Positions 11,494 to 21,837 of a stretch of DNA of 38,096 nt are shown here, in pieces. Numbering within the stretch: position 1 is the first letter of the stretch; the number at the start of each line of letters is the position of its first letter. The stretch is from Ceratorhiza oryzae-sativae (taxonomy: Eukaryota > Basidiomycota > Agaricomycetes > Cantharellales > Ceratobasidiaceae), in assembly GCA_030998015.1 (NCBI GenBank), contig JARWMV010000135.1, positions 1 to 38,096 of the forward strand, in the 5' to 3' direction. The notes beneath the pieces were generated by a model that saw only the letters and a list, made by a program, of their open reading frames with translations, was not told where the DNA came from and did no database searches. Both the position numbers and the translations under genes were made by a program.

Positions 11494-13314
11494 ATGCTGG
11501 CCATACGCACCCTCTTTAACAGCACTGCTTTCCAGGTATGTAGTCTACTTTCTCCTGCTATGTTAATTATAGTTAATGTGGTGATTTAGATCTACAATCC
11601 TCAACCTGTCACTTCCAAGCAGCACCTCACATTCGCTGAAAAACTGAAGATTATTGACTTCTACCATGAGCACAAGGCTCGATTGACTCAACAGCAGGTT
11701 GTGACACAAGTAAAGGCTATGGGTTACACTAGTTTCGCTCAATCTACCCTGTCGGGGTACCTCAAGGACAAACCGCGCATACGAGCATACACAAGTGCTA
11801 ACCCAACCTGCTTACACTTCAAACAGCAGACATCTATTAAGCTTCTGGAAGTTGAAGCAACGCTGTTTGAGTGGATACAGTGAAGACATGTAGGTGGTAT
11901 TCGACTCACTGGTCCTCTTATATGCGAAAAGGCACGAGAATTCTGCAGGCTCTTTGATATACCAGAAGCCCAAACCTTCAAGTTCTCGAATGGCTGTTTA
12001 AGCGACCTCAAGGCCTGCTTTGGCCTCCGAGTCTACAAGTTTCATGGCGAGGTAGCCTCTGCACCAATCGACACTCTTGACACCGAGGTCCAGCATGTGA
12101 AGGAGCTAATTGAGCTCTATGATCCTTGCAACGTCTTTAATGTTGATGAAACTGTGCTGTTCTTTCGTTTGCCACCCACTACGGGTCTAGCCTTTGAGCA
12201 GACGGCTGGGGTCAAAGCAGACAAAATACGCCTGACCTATCTGCTTGGAGCTAATATGCATGGCTCTGAGAAGTTGGAGCCGTTAATTATAGGGCGAACT
12301 CGACGCCGCGCTATTTTGAGCGGGTGGAAGCATCGGACTTAGGTTTCTATTATTTCTGGAACTCAACTGCTTGGATGGTACAGTCGATATGGCACAAGTG
12401 AGCGTGTTTATCTGTCAATTATTAAGACACTTTATTTACGTGCCACATTATAGTTTCCTGTCTGACTTGAACACTCGGATGGCTCAGCAAAATCGGCATA
12501 TTCTTCTTCTTGTCGACAATGCTCCCTCACACCGTCACACCGCATCCAGTTACCCTAACCCACGGATCGAGCCCCTAGCGCCGAATCTGACTGCCTAGAT
12601 TCAGCCAATAGATGCAGGTATTATCCATTGCTTCAAAGCTCACTATCGGAACGGCTTGACTCGCCTAGTGCTCGATCGTGACAATGCTGGCATCGAGAAG
12701 ATATACAACATAAGCCAGCTTGAGGGTATGAGACTGGTGTTGGATTTACAATCATATCTGTTCACGTATGCGGTGTGTTTGTATTAGTTTACTCATCTCT
12801 ATTATCATGCGCGTCTCTGTGAAAAATTTCTCTCCTTAGTTCTCTACCTTTGTAGTTGAGCTAAGGTATAGTTTTCCCTTTCTTTTCATGTATTTCTCTT
12901 TCTCACTGTACCCCATAGTACGAGTTGTATTTAGGTACAGTATATACATAAAGTTCTCTACCTTCGTAGTTGAGAGTACGAGCTGTATTTAGCTCCCCCG
13001 AAACCTCCCTGTGTGAGAACTGGCATCTGCCGCGTGGGATGCGATATCAGCGAGTACCATCGCTAATTGCTGGCGTCATACTTGACTTGCTCCTGTCAAA
13101 GATTCGCTCGCCGAGACAAGCGATTCGGAGCAAGCGGCCGTGCAGACAGCACGAGCATTGCAGGCTGAAGTGATGCAGCACCCAAACCTCCTTGAGCCCA
13201 AATTCGAGCAGATGATGGCATCGCTATCAATCTCGCCGCCAACCGAGCGCGATCTTACGGACCAGGAAATCGCAGATGAAGTCTCTTTTGTTATTTCCTT
13301 TTAGTTCACATTTT
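11494..13314 (+). pseudogene. pogo/Tigger transposase, broken
   Basis: A DDE transposase of the CENP-B-like pogo group. A first exon (ATG at 11494) joins at a GTATGT...TTTAG intron to PVTSKQHLTFAEKLKIID, the N-terminal helix-turn-helix. Catalytic acidic residues are visible in FNVDETVLFF (near 12140), LLLVDNAPSH (near 12520) and IQPIDAGIIHCFK (near 12600). It is inactive: an in-frame TGA lies at 11881, a frame change near 12340 separates SGWKHR from LGFYYFWNST, a TAG at 12596 replaces what should be Trp before IQPID, and another TGA follows CWRHT. A solo LTR interrupts it at 12738; without the LTR and one 5-bp target copy, the frame rejoins exactly (QLEGMRL to ASAAWDAISAST). The C-terminus ends near 13314. 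The damage is described only; no intact version is implied. Confidence 0.9.
12738..13018. mobile_element. Solo LTR inserted in the pogo transposase
   Basis: 281 bp starting TGTTGGATTT and flanked on both sides by ACTGG (12733-12737 and 13019-13023), a 5-bp target duplication. Excision in thought restores the host reading frame, which confirms the borders. A homologous but shorter copy is at 29787-29954. Inside, a GTTCTCTACCTTYGTAGTTG box occurs twice about 115 bp apart (near 12837 and 12952), an internal duplication absent from the other copy. The 3' end reads GTGTGAGA rather than the usual CA, so the LTR class is inferred from size, TG start, target duplication and solo state. Confidence 0.75.
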
Positions 13315-13531
13315 TTTCTCTTCATCTTTTCGTTTAGTACATTCCAATTTCACTTCTTCATATGATAAATAACCCCTGGCTCGCTGGTAAGCCCAAATAA
13401 TACAAATTTTGTGGCTTAGTTACATAAGAAAAAGCCTCTCGAACGGCCCGTTTGTACATGTGTGCGGGAAAGCAGGGATCAGCAGAAACACGAGTTGCAA
13501 ACCGGAACGATCTCAAACGTATCTGAGGGAT

Positions 13532-14803
13532 GATGATGATGATGAAATCTATTATTTGTATACTGCTAGCAGGCTTAACTAGAGCCAAGGCGCAGTCCGG
13601 ATACAATTCACAGAGGTGAGAGAACCGGGCAACACCCTGCACCGGGGGAACAGGGAGAGAGCGTAAACAGCGAGGCAAAAAACGTGTCTGAGCAAGACGC
13701 CAGAGGCGAGTCACGAGGGAGGAGGGGAGCATTATCTAAGGGTGTACAAAGCGAGGCAGCCGAGAAGAGACAGAAGAGGAGAGAGAGCGAGGACTAGAGC
13801 GCGCGGGGGCGGAGTGATCTGTGGCCAGATTGCGGGTGCAGCTTGCTTGGTAAATGCGCTTGTGTGCTCGAGAAATTCGAGCAGTTTCTTGATGCCGTCC
13901 GACGAGCCCAAGATCATGGCGAGGGACATATGTCCGCCTCTTTCTGTGAAGAATAGGTGTTGGAAGTCAGCGTAGTCAGGGCAGTCGAGCAGTATGTGCT
14001 GTCTGGTTTGGATCAGTTCGCCGCATGGGCAAGACGGGTCTTCGTTTGGGACGAAACGTCTATAGTACTCGCCGATCAAGGCGTGTCCCGTTAGGACTTG
14101 TGAGAGGCGGAAGAAGAGAGGGCGGGGAGTGAAGAGTAATATGTTGCTTGGTTTGATTGACAGAGGGAAACGGTCAGCTGGTGTGAAGAAACCTCTGGGA
14201 TCTCTGGCTGCCCAGGCGTTGAACCAATCGTCTCTGGTTTTGGCTCTGGATTCACGCTTGTTGTATGTTAGTGACTTTACCCCTGATATGCTTCTACCTT
14301 GGGATGAAGCTCTTTTTGCGAGTTTGTCAGCTAGATCGTGGCCTCTGATATCTTCATGGGCTGGGCAGTATTGGATCGATATGGTGTTTTTGTCGTTTGC
14401 GTCAATGTGGCGGAATACCGTCTCTCGTATCGCCATGCAAGTTTTTTGACCTGCTCGTGCGTGGCCTTCGAGTGCAACTTGTATTGCTGATGTGTTGTCT
14501 GAGAAGATATGGATGTTTTTGGGTGGGTTGAGTGCGATGGTTGCAACAATTTCGGTGGCTATCCTGGTAGCAATCTCAATGGCTTCGAGTTCGAGGACCC
14601 ATGGTTCGATTAGGTTTTCTACTCTGTGAAAGTGAGTGTATACGGATGGATTTGTGAAATACTGTGACTCCTATGCCTGTGCCCATTAGGTCTTCTCCGC
14701 GGTGTAGCAAACTAGGTGGTTGCTGTCGTTCTCCCAGGTTTCGATTTGTTGTATGTATAGCTCGCGTATGATATATTTTGAGGTGTGGCCGTCGTATGGG
14801 GTG
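13532..14803 (-). mobile_element. 5'-truncated LINE (non-LTR retrotransposon) in the pogo right end
   Basis: About 1272 bp bounded by perfect 13-bp copies of GTATCTGAGGGAT (13519-13531 and 14804-14816), part of the pogo terminal repeat. The 3' end, on the minus strand, finishes in an ATC-repeat tail. Only the C-terminal part of the polymerase protein remains, as expected for incomplete target-primed reverse transcription. The tail may blur the 3' border by a few bases because it overlaps the GAT at the target edge. Confidence 0.9.
13732..14803 (-). pseudogene. LINE ORF2 C-terminus: RNase H and CCHC-like knuckle
   Basis: RNase H motifs are IHIFSDNTSAIQVAL (the strand with catalytic Asp) and ISIQYCPAHEDIRGHDLADKLAK, the late His/Asp region typical of LINE-encoded RNase H. 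After a linker comes LTGHALIGEYYRRF and a zinc-knuckle-like CPCG...H...C (SCPCGELIQTRQHILLDC), as in many fungal LINEs. The frame is open from the stop at 13732 up to about 14630, where a frameshift separates it from the preceding segment GTGIGVTVFHKS. The reverse transcriptase and endonuclease are missing because the copy is 5'-truncated at 14803. Confidence 0.85.
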
Positions 14804-14825
14804 GTATCTGAGGGATTCCACTGTA

Positions 14826-14962
14826 CTTGGCAATCATGCAAAATGAGACCGCTTTGTAATCAGCCTACTGCCATCAAATAGACTTCGAAGTTTTGCTTAT
14901 CCTGTGATTGAAGCGCAACTACCCATAACCCCAATAGCCTAATAGTATTCTAACTTGCAAAT
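14826..14962. other. Intergenic interval after the pogo element
   Basis: 137 bp with no feature other than being the probable promoter/5' UTR of the gene starting at 14963. Confidence 0.4.
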
Positions 14963-16983
14963 ATGCCTATCACTGATGTTATAGTTGCCTCTCAGGCTTT
15001 AGACAAAGTAGATGGGAAGCTGAGCACACGATTGCTCGTGGAGATCGATTTGATGCATGAAGCGGTGTCCCATATTGTAAAATCCTTGCGACCCTTGCAA
15101 CGCGGTCGAAAAATTTCTCATGAGCTGCGACTCCAAATCAACATATTTCAGCAGAGATTCGAAAATGCAATCAACGAGTACGAGCATGGACGTGAGTGGC
15201 AGCACTATTACGATTATATCCTGTAAGGTTTAGCCCCAATCGCCGAGCTGAGTGCTTATCCAACTGTGCATGCAGCGATCTAGCCCATGATATCCACTGG
15301 CAGATGCCAGATGGAGACGCTGTAGCAACTCTGCTACACCATGGTAGATTATTAAAAGTAAGTTCACTCAGCCGATCTCAATTTCTAGATATTTAAGCGA
15401 TGTTCAGGAAGAAATTGAGAGACTGCAAGGCCAGACTTTTGTTGAAACGAGGGCAATCCGGCATAGTAAGTAAGATTTGGTATCCTTTGAGACTATTCGC
15501 TTATTAGTCTACTTACAAAACAACTTGTAGAGAGGATTAGGGAGCTGGGCAAGCAGTTTGGGCTACATTCAATTGGCCATCTGGATCCTGACCGGAACCC
15601 CTTCAACGTACTGTGTGTGGACGCATTCACACATCAACCACTCGAGGTTTCCAGTGTAACAATTGATGGCATTGATAACAGCGAGAAGAGAATGCCACCA
15701 AGACCGTCTCCTGAGGCTACTGCAAAGGCTACTCTTGGGTCGATCGGCCGAGATAAATCAGTACCGCCACCCGCTAGAGATAGCCCATTCCCCTCTGAGG
15801 GATTTGTGACCAAGGAAATGCTTGAAACCCAGAAATTCAAGATATACTCTTGGGGTACGGTGTATGGGTTTTCTCCAACGGCAAATGGTACATATTCCAT
15901 GGTTTGGGCCGTGCAGTTCTCGCCGATTGGGAGTTTTGATGAGACTGAGCAAGAAGCGGTCAACATATTCATCAAATACATGGACAAGGTCAAAAACTTT
16001 GCGCACGAGGTTAAGAAAAATAGAGCACAAAACGGGAATAAAGCACGTAGAGTTGAGAAGGACATTCCATCGGCGTCGCTTAAGATTCTTAACCGGCGTG
16101 AGTACCTTCTCTTTTTTCTGTGTTAGATAAACCTAATAGCGTTCAAAGACGGCCGTCTTTTTGGAGGCGGCTGGCGTCCTGGGCGTAAGGGAGATGAGAT
16201 GGCCGGGGAATATGCCCCGCAATCTATTCACGATAAGCATGATCCCGAGGGCTACATAGATATGCATAATGACCAAGAGGCGGTGGCCGTAAGTAATATT
16301 GTGTACAAAATGACACCCACACCAACTGTGTTCAAACAGGTTGCCTGGATGGTGATGGGACGGCGGGTTTCACCGCGTGCAGTTTTCTCTAATATAGATA
16401 CCTTAGCGGACACCATTCTTCCTATGTTTGGCTCGCATGATAGTGATATGACGGTCTGTGTGCACCTACTTCTGCGATATTTGGGGCTCATGATTCCACA
16501 CAGACCCATGGACCAAGTCTAGGTGCCAACATGTCTGTATCTATGTTTGATGAGGAGGGTCGTAACTTCGCAAACAGCATGCACGTTGACTCGGATATTG
16601 ATGCGCTTCCCGAGTTCTATGGCAAGATATTCACGTTTGGCCAATGGATCCACGTCAACGAACAAGGCGAGCTTGTTGAAGGGGACGAGCTTCGAAAAGC
16701 AATACCTGATGGCTACTTCATACTGCCAGGATACCAGGTTGGCTTTGATTTGGGGGCCTCTGCCGTCGTAACAGCTATCTGGCGTGGCGCACTTGACTTA
16801 CATGGAACAACGACATCAAATGTGGACACGTCATCTGGAATCACCCGCTGGGGAATGTCGATCCAGACTAACAAGAAACTGCCAAAAAGGCTTCGATCTG
16901 GCAAAGGAGCAATATTCGGTGTGTTTGATAGACTGCGAGGCTATTATGAGGCAATGGTTGCCTCGGATAACGAATCAGAATGA
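14963..16983 (+). CDS. Conserved-looking protein of unknown function, 561 aa, seven exons
   Basis: Exons 14963-15222, 15276-15357, 15408-15465, 15531-16097, 16149-16288, 16340-16457, 16523-16983 sum to 1686 nt in frame (561 aa), with all introns 50-65 nt and GT...AG. The N-terminal ~135 residues are helical and Glu/Leu-rich (ALDKVDGKLSTRLLVEIDLM, later VQEEIERLQGQTFVETRAI), suggesting a coiled coil. A Pro/Ser-rich linker (RMPPRPSPEATAKATLGS) leads to a domain with FKIYSWGTVYGFSP, a GGGWRPGRKGDE turn and a compact C-terminal block (DALPEFYGKIFTFGQWIHVN, AIPDGYFILPGYQVGFDLG, VVTAIWRGALDLHG). No catalytic motif, membrane segment or signal peptide is recognised. The clean exon phasing beside a decayed transposon argues for a functional gene. 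It is convergent with the next gene. Confidence 0.8.
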
Positions 16984-17286
16984 ACGCATCCATGTATCTC
17001 TCAATGACGAATATTACATCCTCTGCTTTGAGTATATCTTCAATTCTAAGGGACAGATCTTAGTACCAAATCAGCAACATCAGCTATATGATGAATGGGC
17101 GATTTGTTTGAGCGGCTGACACAGGAATATCCTGATTTGTGTCAATAAATGGGCGATTTTGAAAATATATATTGATATCACAAATCAGGTACCGGCTGTT
17201 GAAGGAACTGAAGTTCAAAACTATGATTTTGCGTTTTTGAACAGTGAAAAAAATGATTATCCTAATAAACATGATACTTATACTAA
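16984..17286. other. Convergent 3' intergenic interval
   Basis: 303 bp between two convergent genes. AT-rich, holding the 3' UTRs of both. No terminator-like structure or other gene was distinguished. Confidence 0.5.
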
Positions 17287-18416
17287 TTAGCGCATTCCAC
17301 TCATGCCACGTCCCTTCCCTCGACGTCTAGTAGCCGCTGGCAACTTATTTCCCTCTTGGACTGCAGAAGAGTCTCCTTCGCTCACTGTTGCCTGTTTCCG
17401 TTTCAAACCGGGCTGTAAGGAGCGGGTCGCCACCATGCCACCTTCAGGTTGTATGGCCCATGGCACATTGATGTGGGATAGGTTTGTTGGGAGCTCTCCT
17501 GGTCGGGAATCGTTTGGCGATTCTGCAAAGGGCCAGAGGGAAGAGAATTCAGCACTGGATTCTTTTTCGAACGGCCAGCTATCTTTCCACTTGTCGCCCC
17601 ACCAGGAGGGTCGGACACCACATGCGGGCCACATGGGGACTCTCGCGTCCAGTGCACCCAGCTCAGATAAAGTTTGCTCCCACATATCTCGATAGCTGTC
17701 ATGAGGCAGTATGAGAGCATATTGGCCAAGAAGTGTCTCCATCCACATGCATTTTTGACTATAAATCAAAAGAAGGAATAAATATCAATTTGTCCCACAA
17801 AGCTAAGACGTAACTTACCCACGACGAAACCGCATATCCTCGCACGCCCGTAACGACTGTATACCCCGTATGCGCACCCATTGCCAATCGAGGTCGTAGT
17901 TACCAAACCAAGCGCATTGACCAAAAAGACCCTCCTTGTTATATATGGTGCCAGTGATACCGACAACCTCAAGGTCCTGTAGACCGTCGCCTTGGAGCAA
18001 ACCCCGATCAACCACAGTGGGGCTTCCATTCATTCTGAACTCAAAAGAGGATAAAACGCGGCCAAAAGCTTTGCGCGATGTTAATACTAGCTCTGTAGTC
18101 AACCATATGAGCGCTCCTTGACTTACGAGTATTCGGCTCATGGAATAGCATCTCTTCTGCCAACCATGTCTGCTCCACATCTGGGTATTCTCGGCAGTTG
18201 GGATGCAGACGATGATCTGAGTCCCGGTGATTCATGTAGCTATTCTCTGTTGATTTGTGGTATGCACAGTAGGCGGGTGAGAAGGGTACAAACACGTGAT
18301 ATCAATGTTGGCATTGTCAATAGAAACTGTCTGCCAATCAGAAAGTAAACGCCAAGTTGAAACGATACTTTGACAACATATATGAGAGTAGATTTCACAG
18401 CAGAGTACCAATCCAT
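17287..18416 (-). CDS. Hypothetical protein, about 297 aa, five exons
   Basis: Proposed exons 18416-18369, 18330-18268, 18216-18127, 18039-17819, 17758-17287 total 894 nt in frame. The last two exons are well supported: GTAAGT at 17818, an acceptor before 17758, and coherent protein such as QDLEVVGITGTIYNKEG, GNYDLDWQWVRIRGIQ and LGQYALILPHDSYRDMWEQ. The first three are less certain because the 38-nt first intron is short and a second frame is open around 18130-18290. The C-terminal third is charged, Trp/Pro-rich and ends in a basic tail (RRRGKGRGMSGMR). I do not recognise the family. The tryptophan-rich middle (MWSRHGWQKRCYSMSRIL) recalls the core of fungal HET domains only weakly, so I do not assign it. 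Confidence 0.55.
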
Positions 18417-18994
18417 AAGTTTATTGTATATTATTTAAATCACCATGTATCTGAGGTTTACTTCTATAACGCCATAAGCAACTTCGGCCAACCCAATGAA
18501 CCGTGGCTCAAGCTCCCAGCAAGTGCACACGAAAACAGGTTTACAGCCGACGCTCAGAAATCGTCAAAAATAGTGAATTCACGTGTATTCCCTTTTGTAT
18601 TTACAGCTTGTGCGCATTTAGGAGCCCAACCCTCTTGTGGAAGCCGTAGCTGAAACAGACAGTGCTTATGGCACAGGGATAAAACAAACAACCTGAAACA
18701 TACCAATCGTCTCACTTTACTATAAACACCCTTTGTGATGATTGAAGGAGCCAGTTAAACTCGTCGTTGGTTTTTGACCAACATGCAAATTTGGCTGCTT
18801 AACGTTACTGGCAATAGTCGTAATGCAACCTATGGGCGTAATGTTGACCTCCACGCGAGTATTATCTCAAGAATACTGAGCACCGAACTATGGCATTTCC
18901 TCGTGTAGGTGAATAAGAGTCGACGCTTGTAACAGTGACTAAGATCATGCACATTGTGTTCAACTGAATGACATTAAAACGACTACAACACTGT
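18417..18994. other. Intergenic interval, no gene seen
   Basis: About 580 bp between the unknown gene and the 3' end of the SIR2/finger/caspase-like gene. AT-rich, no convincing frame, repeat or RNA structure seen. Confidence 0.5.
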
Positions 18995-21837
18995 CTACTT
19001 GCAGGAGAAATATGGCACAATCGCTGCATAAAGGCCACAGTACTTATACAGCCTCCCCTCCATATCGTCGGTCCGAAGTATCCATTGTTGGTTACAGACT
19101 GAACACCGGGCCGTAAGCTCTACGTCACGGAGCGCCATGTCGGATTTTGCCTGGTGATCGACTATCCATATTTTTCGGGCGCGACGTGGGCTTTGGTCCT
19201 CGCCCGGTAAATAGCGTGGTTGGCACGAGCATACGGTGAGCAGATGAGGTAGCTCTTTACCGAGGGGGCGAGTGTTGAACGGCGAAAATAGCCATAAAAG
19301 TGGCCTTTCGTATTGAGAAATGTAAAGCAGGTCTGTATGCGGGCAGGCAATTCCATCGGTCAGCCACGCATTAAGAATTTCGAACCTCCGCATCTGTGCG
19401 CGCATCGCCGTCATAGTCGTCACTCTTGCCACAAAGTTGACCATAAAAGCCGGTGCAAGTTTTGTATTGAGGCACCCGATCAGCGTATCGAATGAGCAGT
19501 CCCCACTGCACAAAGTACAGCGTTGGTTAGGTTAAGGCAAAGGGAAGACCGGAAACTCACAAATTAACCCACTCTTGAATCTCTCTTGTCGTTCGAGGTT
19601 CCAAGAGCGGATGGCCACAACATATGAGAAAACCAGTCGTATAAGCAGCACGCTCGACAAGATGTTTCGCGGAGGCTAGTGTTCGACGGAATAGCTGTCC
19701 CCAAGTGAGTCCAGTAGGATAAACTAGCCGAGCTCAATGCCAAGACTACTCACATCCACGGAGCCTACTGAGGCCCTCTGAGATATCTGGTAGCCTTTAC
19801 CACCTGCGAGGCCGTGCGTGATGTAAACCACAAACATGTTGAATGAACGTTCTTCCCAGGTGCTAAGGCACAAAAAATGAATACCTGACGTAAAAAAAAA
19901 GTGGGCCGTACTTACCAGTCTGGCATGACTGCCTTGCAGGTTTCTAACTCTTCTAGTTTTCTAGGTTCGACAAAGCACTACGCAGAAGTGCAGGATTCAT
20001 TCAATTCAGGTCAGAGTGTATGCGACACTCCGGGGACTCACAATCCAGCCCTGTGCGCTCCAACGGCTTGAGACCAATGTACACAAATGTTGCGCATGCG
20101 GCCAGAACGGATCCAAGTAGTAAATAACCATCGCCATGCGGGGAGCCGGTGTGTCAACGTTCTCGACGCTAAAACGCGGTGTGGGACGCACATAATGCTG
20201 TAAATAGACGCATTGCAATGAGTAAATCTATGGATAAGAAATTCTTAATTATTTCACCAACCGGGTACACTCCTTGCCCGCCATGCTTCCAGCACCAGGG
20301 ACATATAAAGTCACCAACATCAGTTGAAGGGCCAGCATCTCGGGCACGTGAGTATCCTCCAAGTACAACGCACGACTTCCCACGCTGGTTCTCATTATAC
20401 CTCCCGGGATAGCACATGTATTGGCCGCATAGCTTGCATTGCACCAAGCACTCAATGACCGAGAGAGTACACAAGCAGCACGCAGCCCTGTCGAGGACTG
20501 GATCCTCCTGTCCAGCCGCTGGCTCCACGCAATGATTGAGAGCCTGAAAGCCGTGAAAGGCTTCAGTAAGTCTCCCCAACAAGCTGATTTATACTTGATA
20601 CGACTCACCTCGAACCAGCGATCCTGGGCTTCATCGCCCGCTTCCGAACGCATCTCAACATCTACCATTTCACGCTGCAGAAAATAGGTAATGCATATCA
20701 AGAAAAAGAACAATTGAAGAAGTAACACACCTCGTCCATGGCAGAAAGCAATCGAGAAAAGAATTGGCCAATGTCGACCTGAAAGTGGAAATCAATTACC
20801 TGATGCGTGTTACGGCCTTTGATTCGTTCGTGGTCCACATATATGACGGCACCAAATTGATCGTGTAACCTAGCCGATAGGTCGTAGACCAAGCTATAAA
20901 CGTCAGAGTCCTTCAAGGATATTCCGACTACGAGGAGCAACTCGCAGGCCCTTGAAGCTTCGAGTATCTCCTCCCACCAGCTGCCGCCAGGCAGTATTCG
21001 ATCGTCCATCTGATTGTCCACTGCCGGGCGGAGAAAACCTGAGGAGGAAGCACCTGCTAGAATTTTGGTACGGGTCGTCGGGGCTAATGAGGATGAATGC
21101 ACGGTGTCATTCAGACAGCCAAGGCAAGGCAGCAACCCCAGGATGGGTGTGATTTAGCGCAATACATATAATATCCGCATAACTCACCCATAGCTCTGCA
21201 CGAACGGCAAGGAACGACGTTTCCTTGTAGCAGCTCATTTTCGACATCAGGTGCATGACGGATATCGAATGAGTCGCAATAAATGCTGCAACAACGTAAG
21301 AACCGATTATCACCTCGCGCTGACATAACACGAGAGTCGTCGTCGGGATTCCCTGGAGTCTCAAGGCCGTCTATGTTCGTTGTGACACATCGAACAATTT
21401 GTTCGGCACGAAACGCGCGTTGCAGCCACTGGTGGAAAGTTCCTAGCTGCGCATTCGATACCTGCGTCCTTCGGTGGGCCATTAATTTGTTGAACGCGCC
21501 GATTTCTTCTTTGGGAATCGATTTGGCGCCAGTATTGTGCACGGAGAATTCGCCGATGGCTTCCCTGAGGGTTATCTCTCGCCGGGTATGAGGGTGATCA
21601 AGAGAAATTGGGTCGTCTAGTTGCTACTTGGTGGGAACATTCAAATGATCGGAGGTTCCAATATATCATAGAACTCACAGGAACCCCTTTGATGGTGCTA
21701 TACACACCCCCACCACAAAGTACCAGAATGTTTTTGGCTTCAGCAATGGCGGTTAAAACAGTCGAAGACCGAAACGCATTCTCTTCGGTGAAGTCGAGCC
21801 TCCGTGTGACGGGTTCTCTTGCTTTCACGGATTGCAT
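18995..21837 (-). CDS. SIR2-like / Cys-rich finger / caspase-like fusion protein, 740 aa
   Basis: Ten exons: 21837-21679, 21623-21188, 21038-20731, 20674-20609, 20543-20262, 20197-20042, 19977-19916, 19862-19754, 19694-19561, 19505-18995. They sum to 2223 nt in frame. Residues 1-300 are sirtuin-like: NILVLCGGGVYSTIKGVP (normally GAGIS..GIPDF), TTNIDGLE (134-141), zinc cysteines 165/169 and 192/195, GFLRPAV, ELLLVVGISLKDSDV, AVIYVD. The catalytic His of HG is Arg156 (SARGDN), so deacetylase activity is doubtful; NAD binding or another NAD-linked role is possible. Residues 345-407 form a Cys-rich PHD-like finger (CCLC, CKLC, CPWC). Residues 418-570 read as a caspase/CHAT-like fold: strand RMAMVIYYLD, helix, WICFVEP, then FVVYITHG (His506) and FLICCGHPL (Cys551/552). 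The C-terminus has RPLGKELP and a CSVC...W motif shared with the paralogue at 36385. Function inferred, not known. Confidence 0.8.

Larger units (their letters stand above)
11192..14823 (+). mobile_element. pogo/Tigger-type DNA transposon, complete ends, with two nested insertions
   Basis: The left end at 11192 starts CAGTGGAACCCCTCAGATAC. The right end at 14823, read on the minus strand, starts CAGTGGAATCCCTCAGATAC: one mismatch in the first 20 bases, with the match continuing to about 23. Both ends are bordered by TA (11190-11191 and 14824-14825), the target duplication of the Tc1/mariner-pogo superfamily. CAGTGGAA is a typical pogo/Tigger terminus. The interior holds a pogo-like transposase pseudogene, a solo LTR (12738-13018) and a LINE fragment (13532-14803) inserted inside the right terminal repeat. 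Removing both insertions and their duplicated target sites leaves about 2.06 kb, a normal size for this family. Confidence 0.9.

Noticed and set aside
18041..18295. Alternative frame reading SDHRLHPNCREYPDVEQTW as the exon of the 297-aa gene
   Set aside because: Its donor phase does not connect to the well-supported next exon at 18039, while the overlapping frame ending SRIL does. It remains possible with a different splice pattern.
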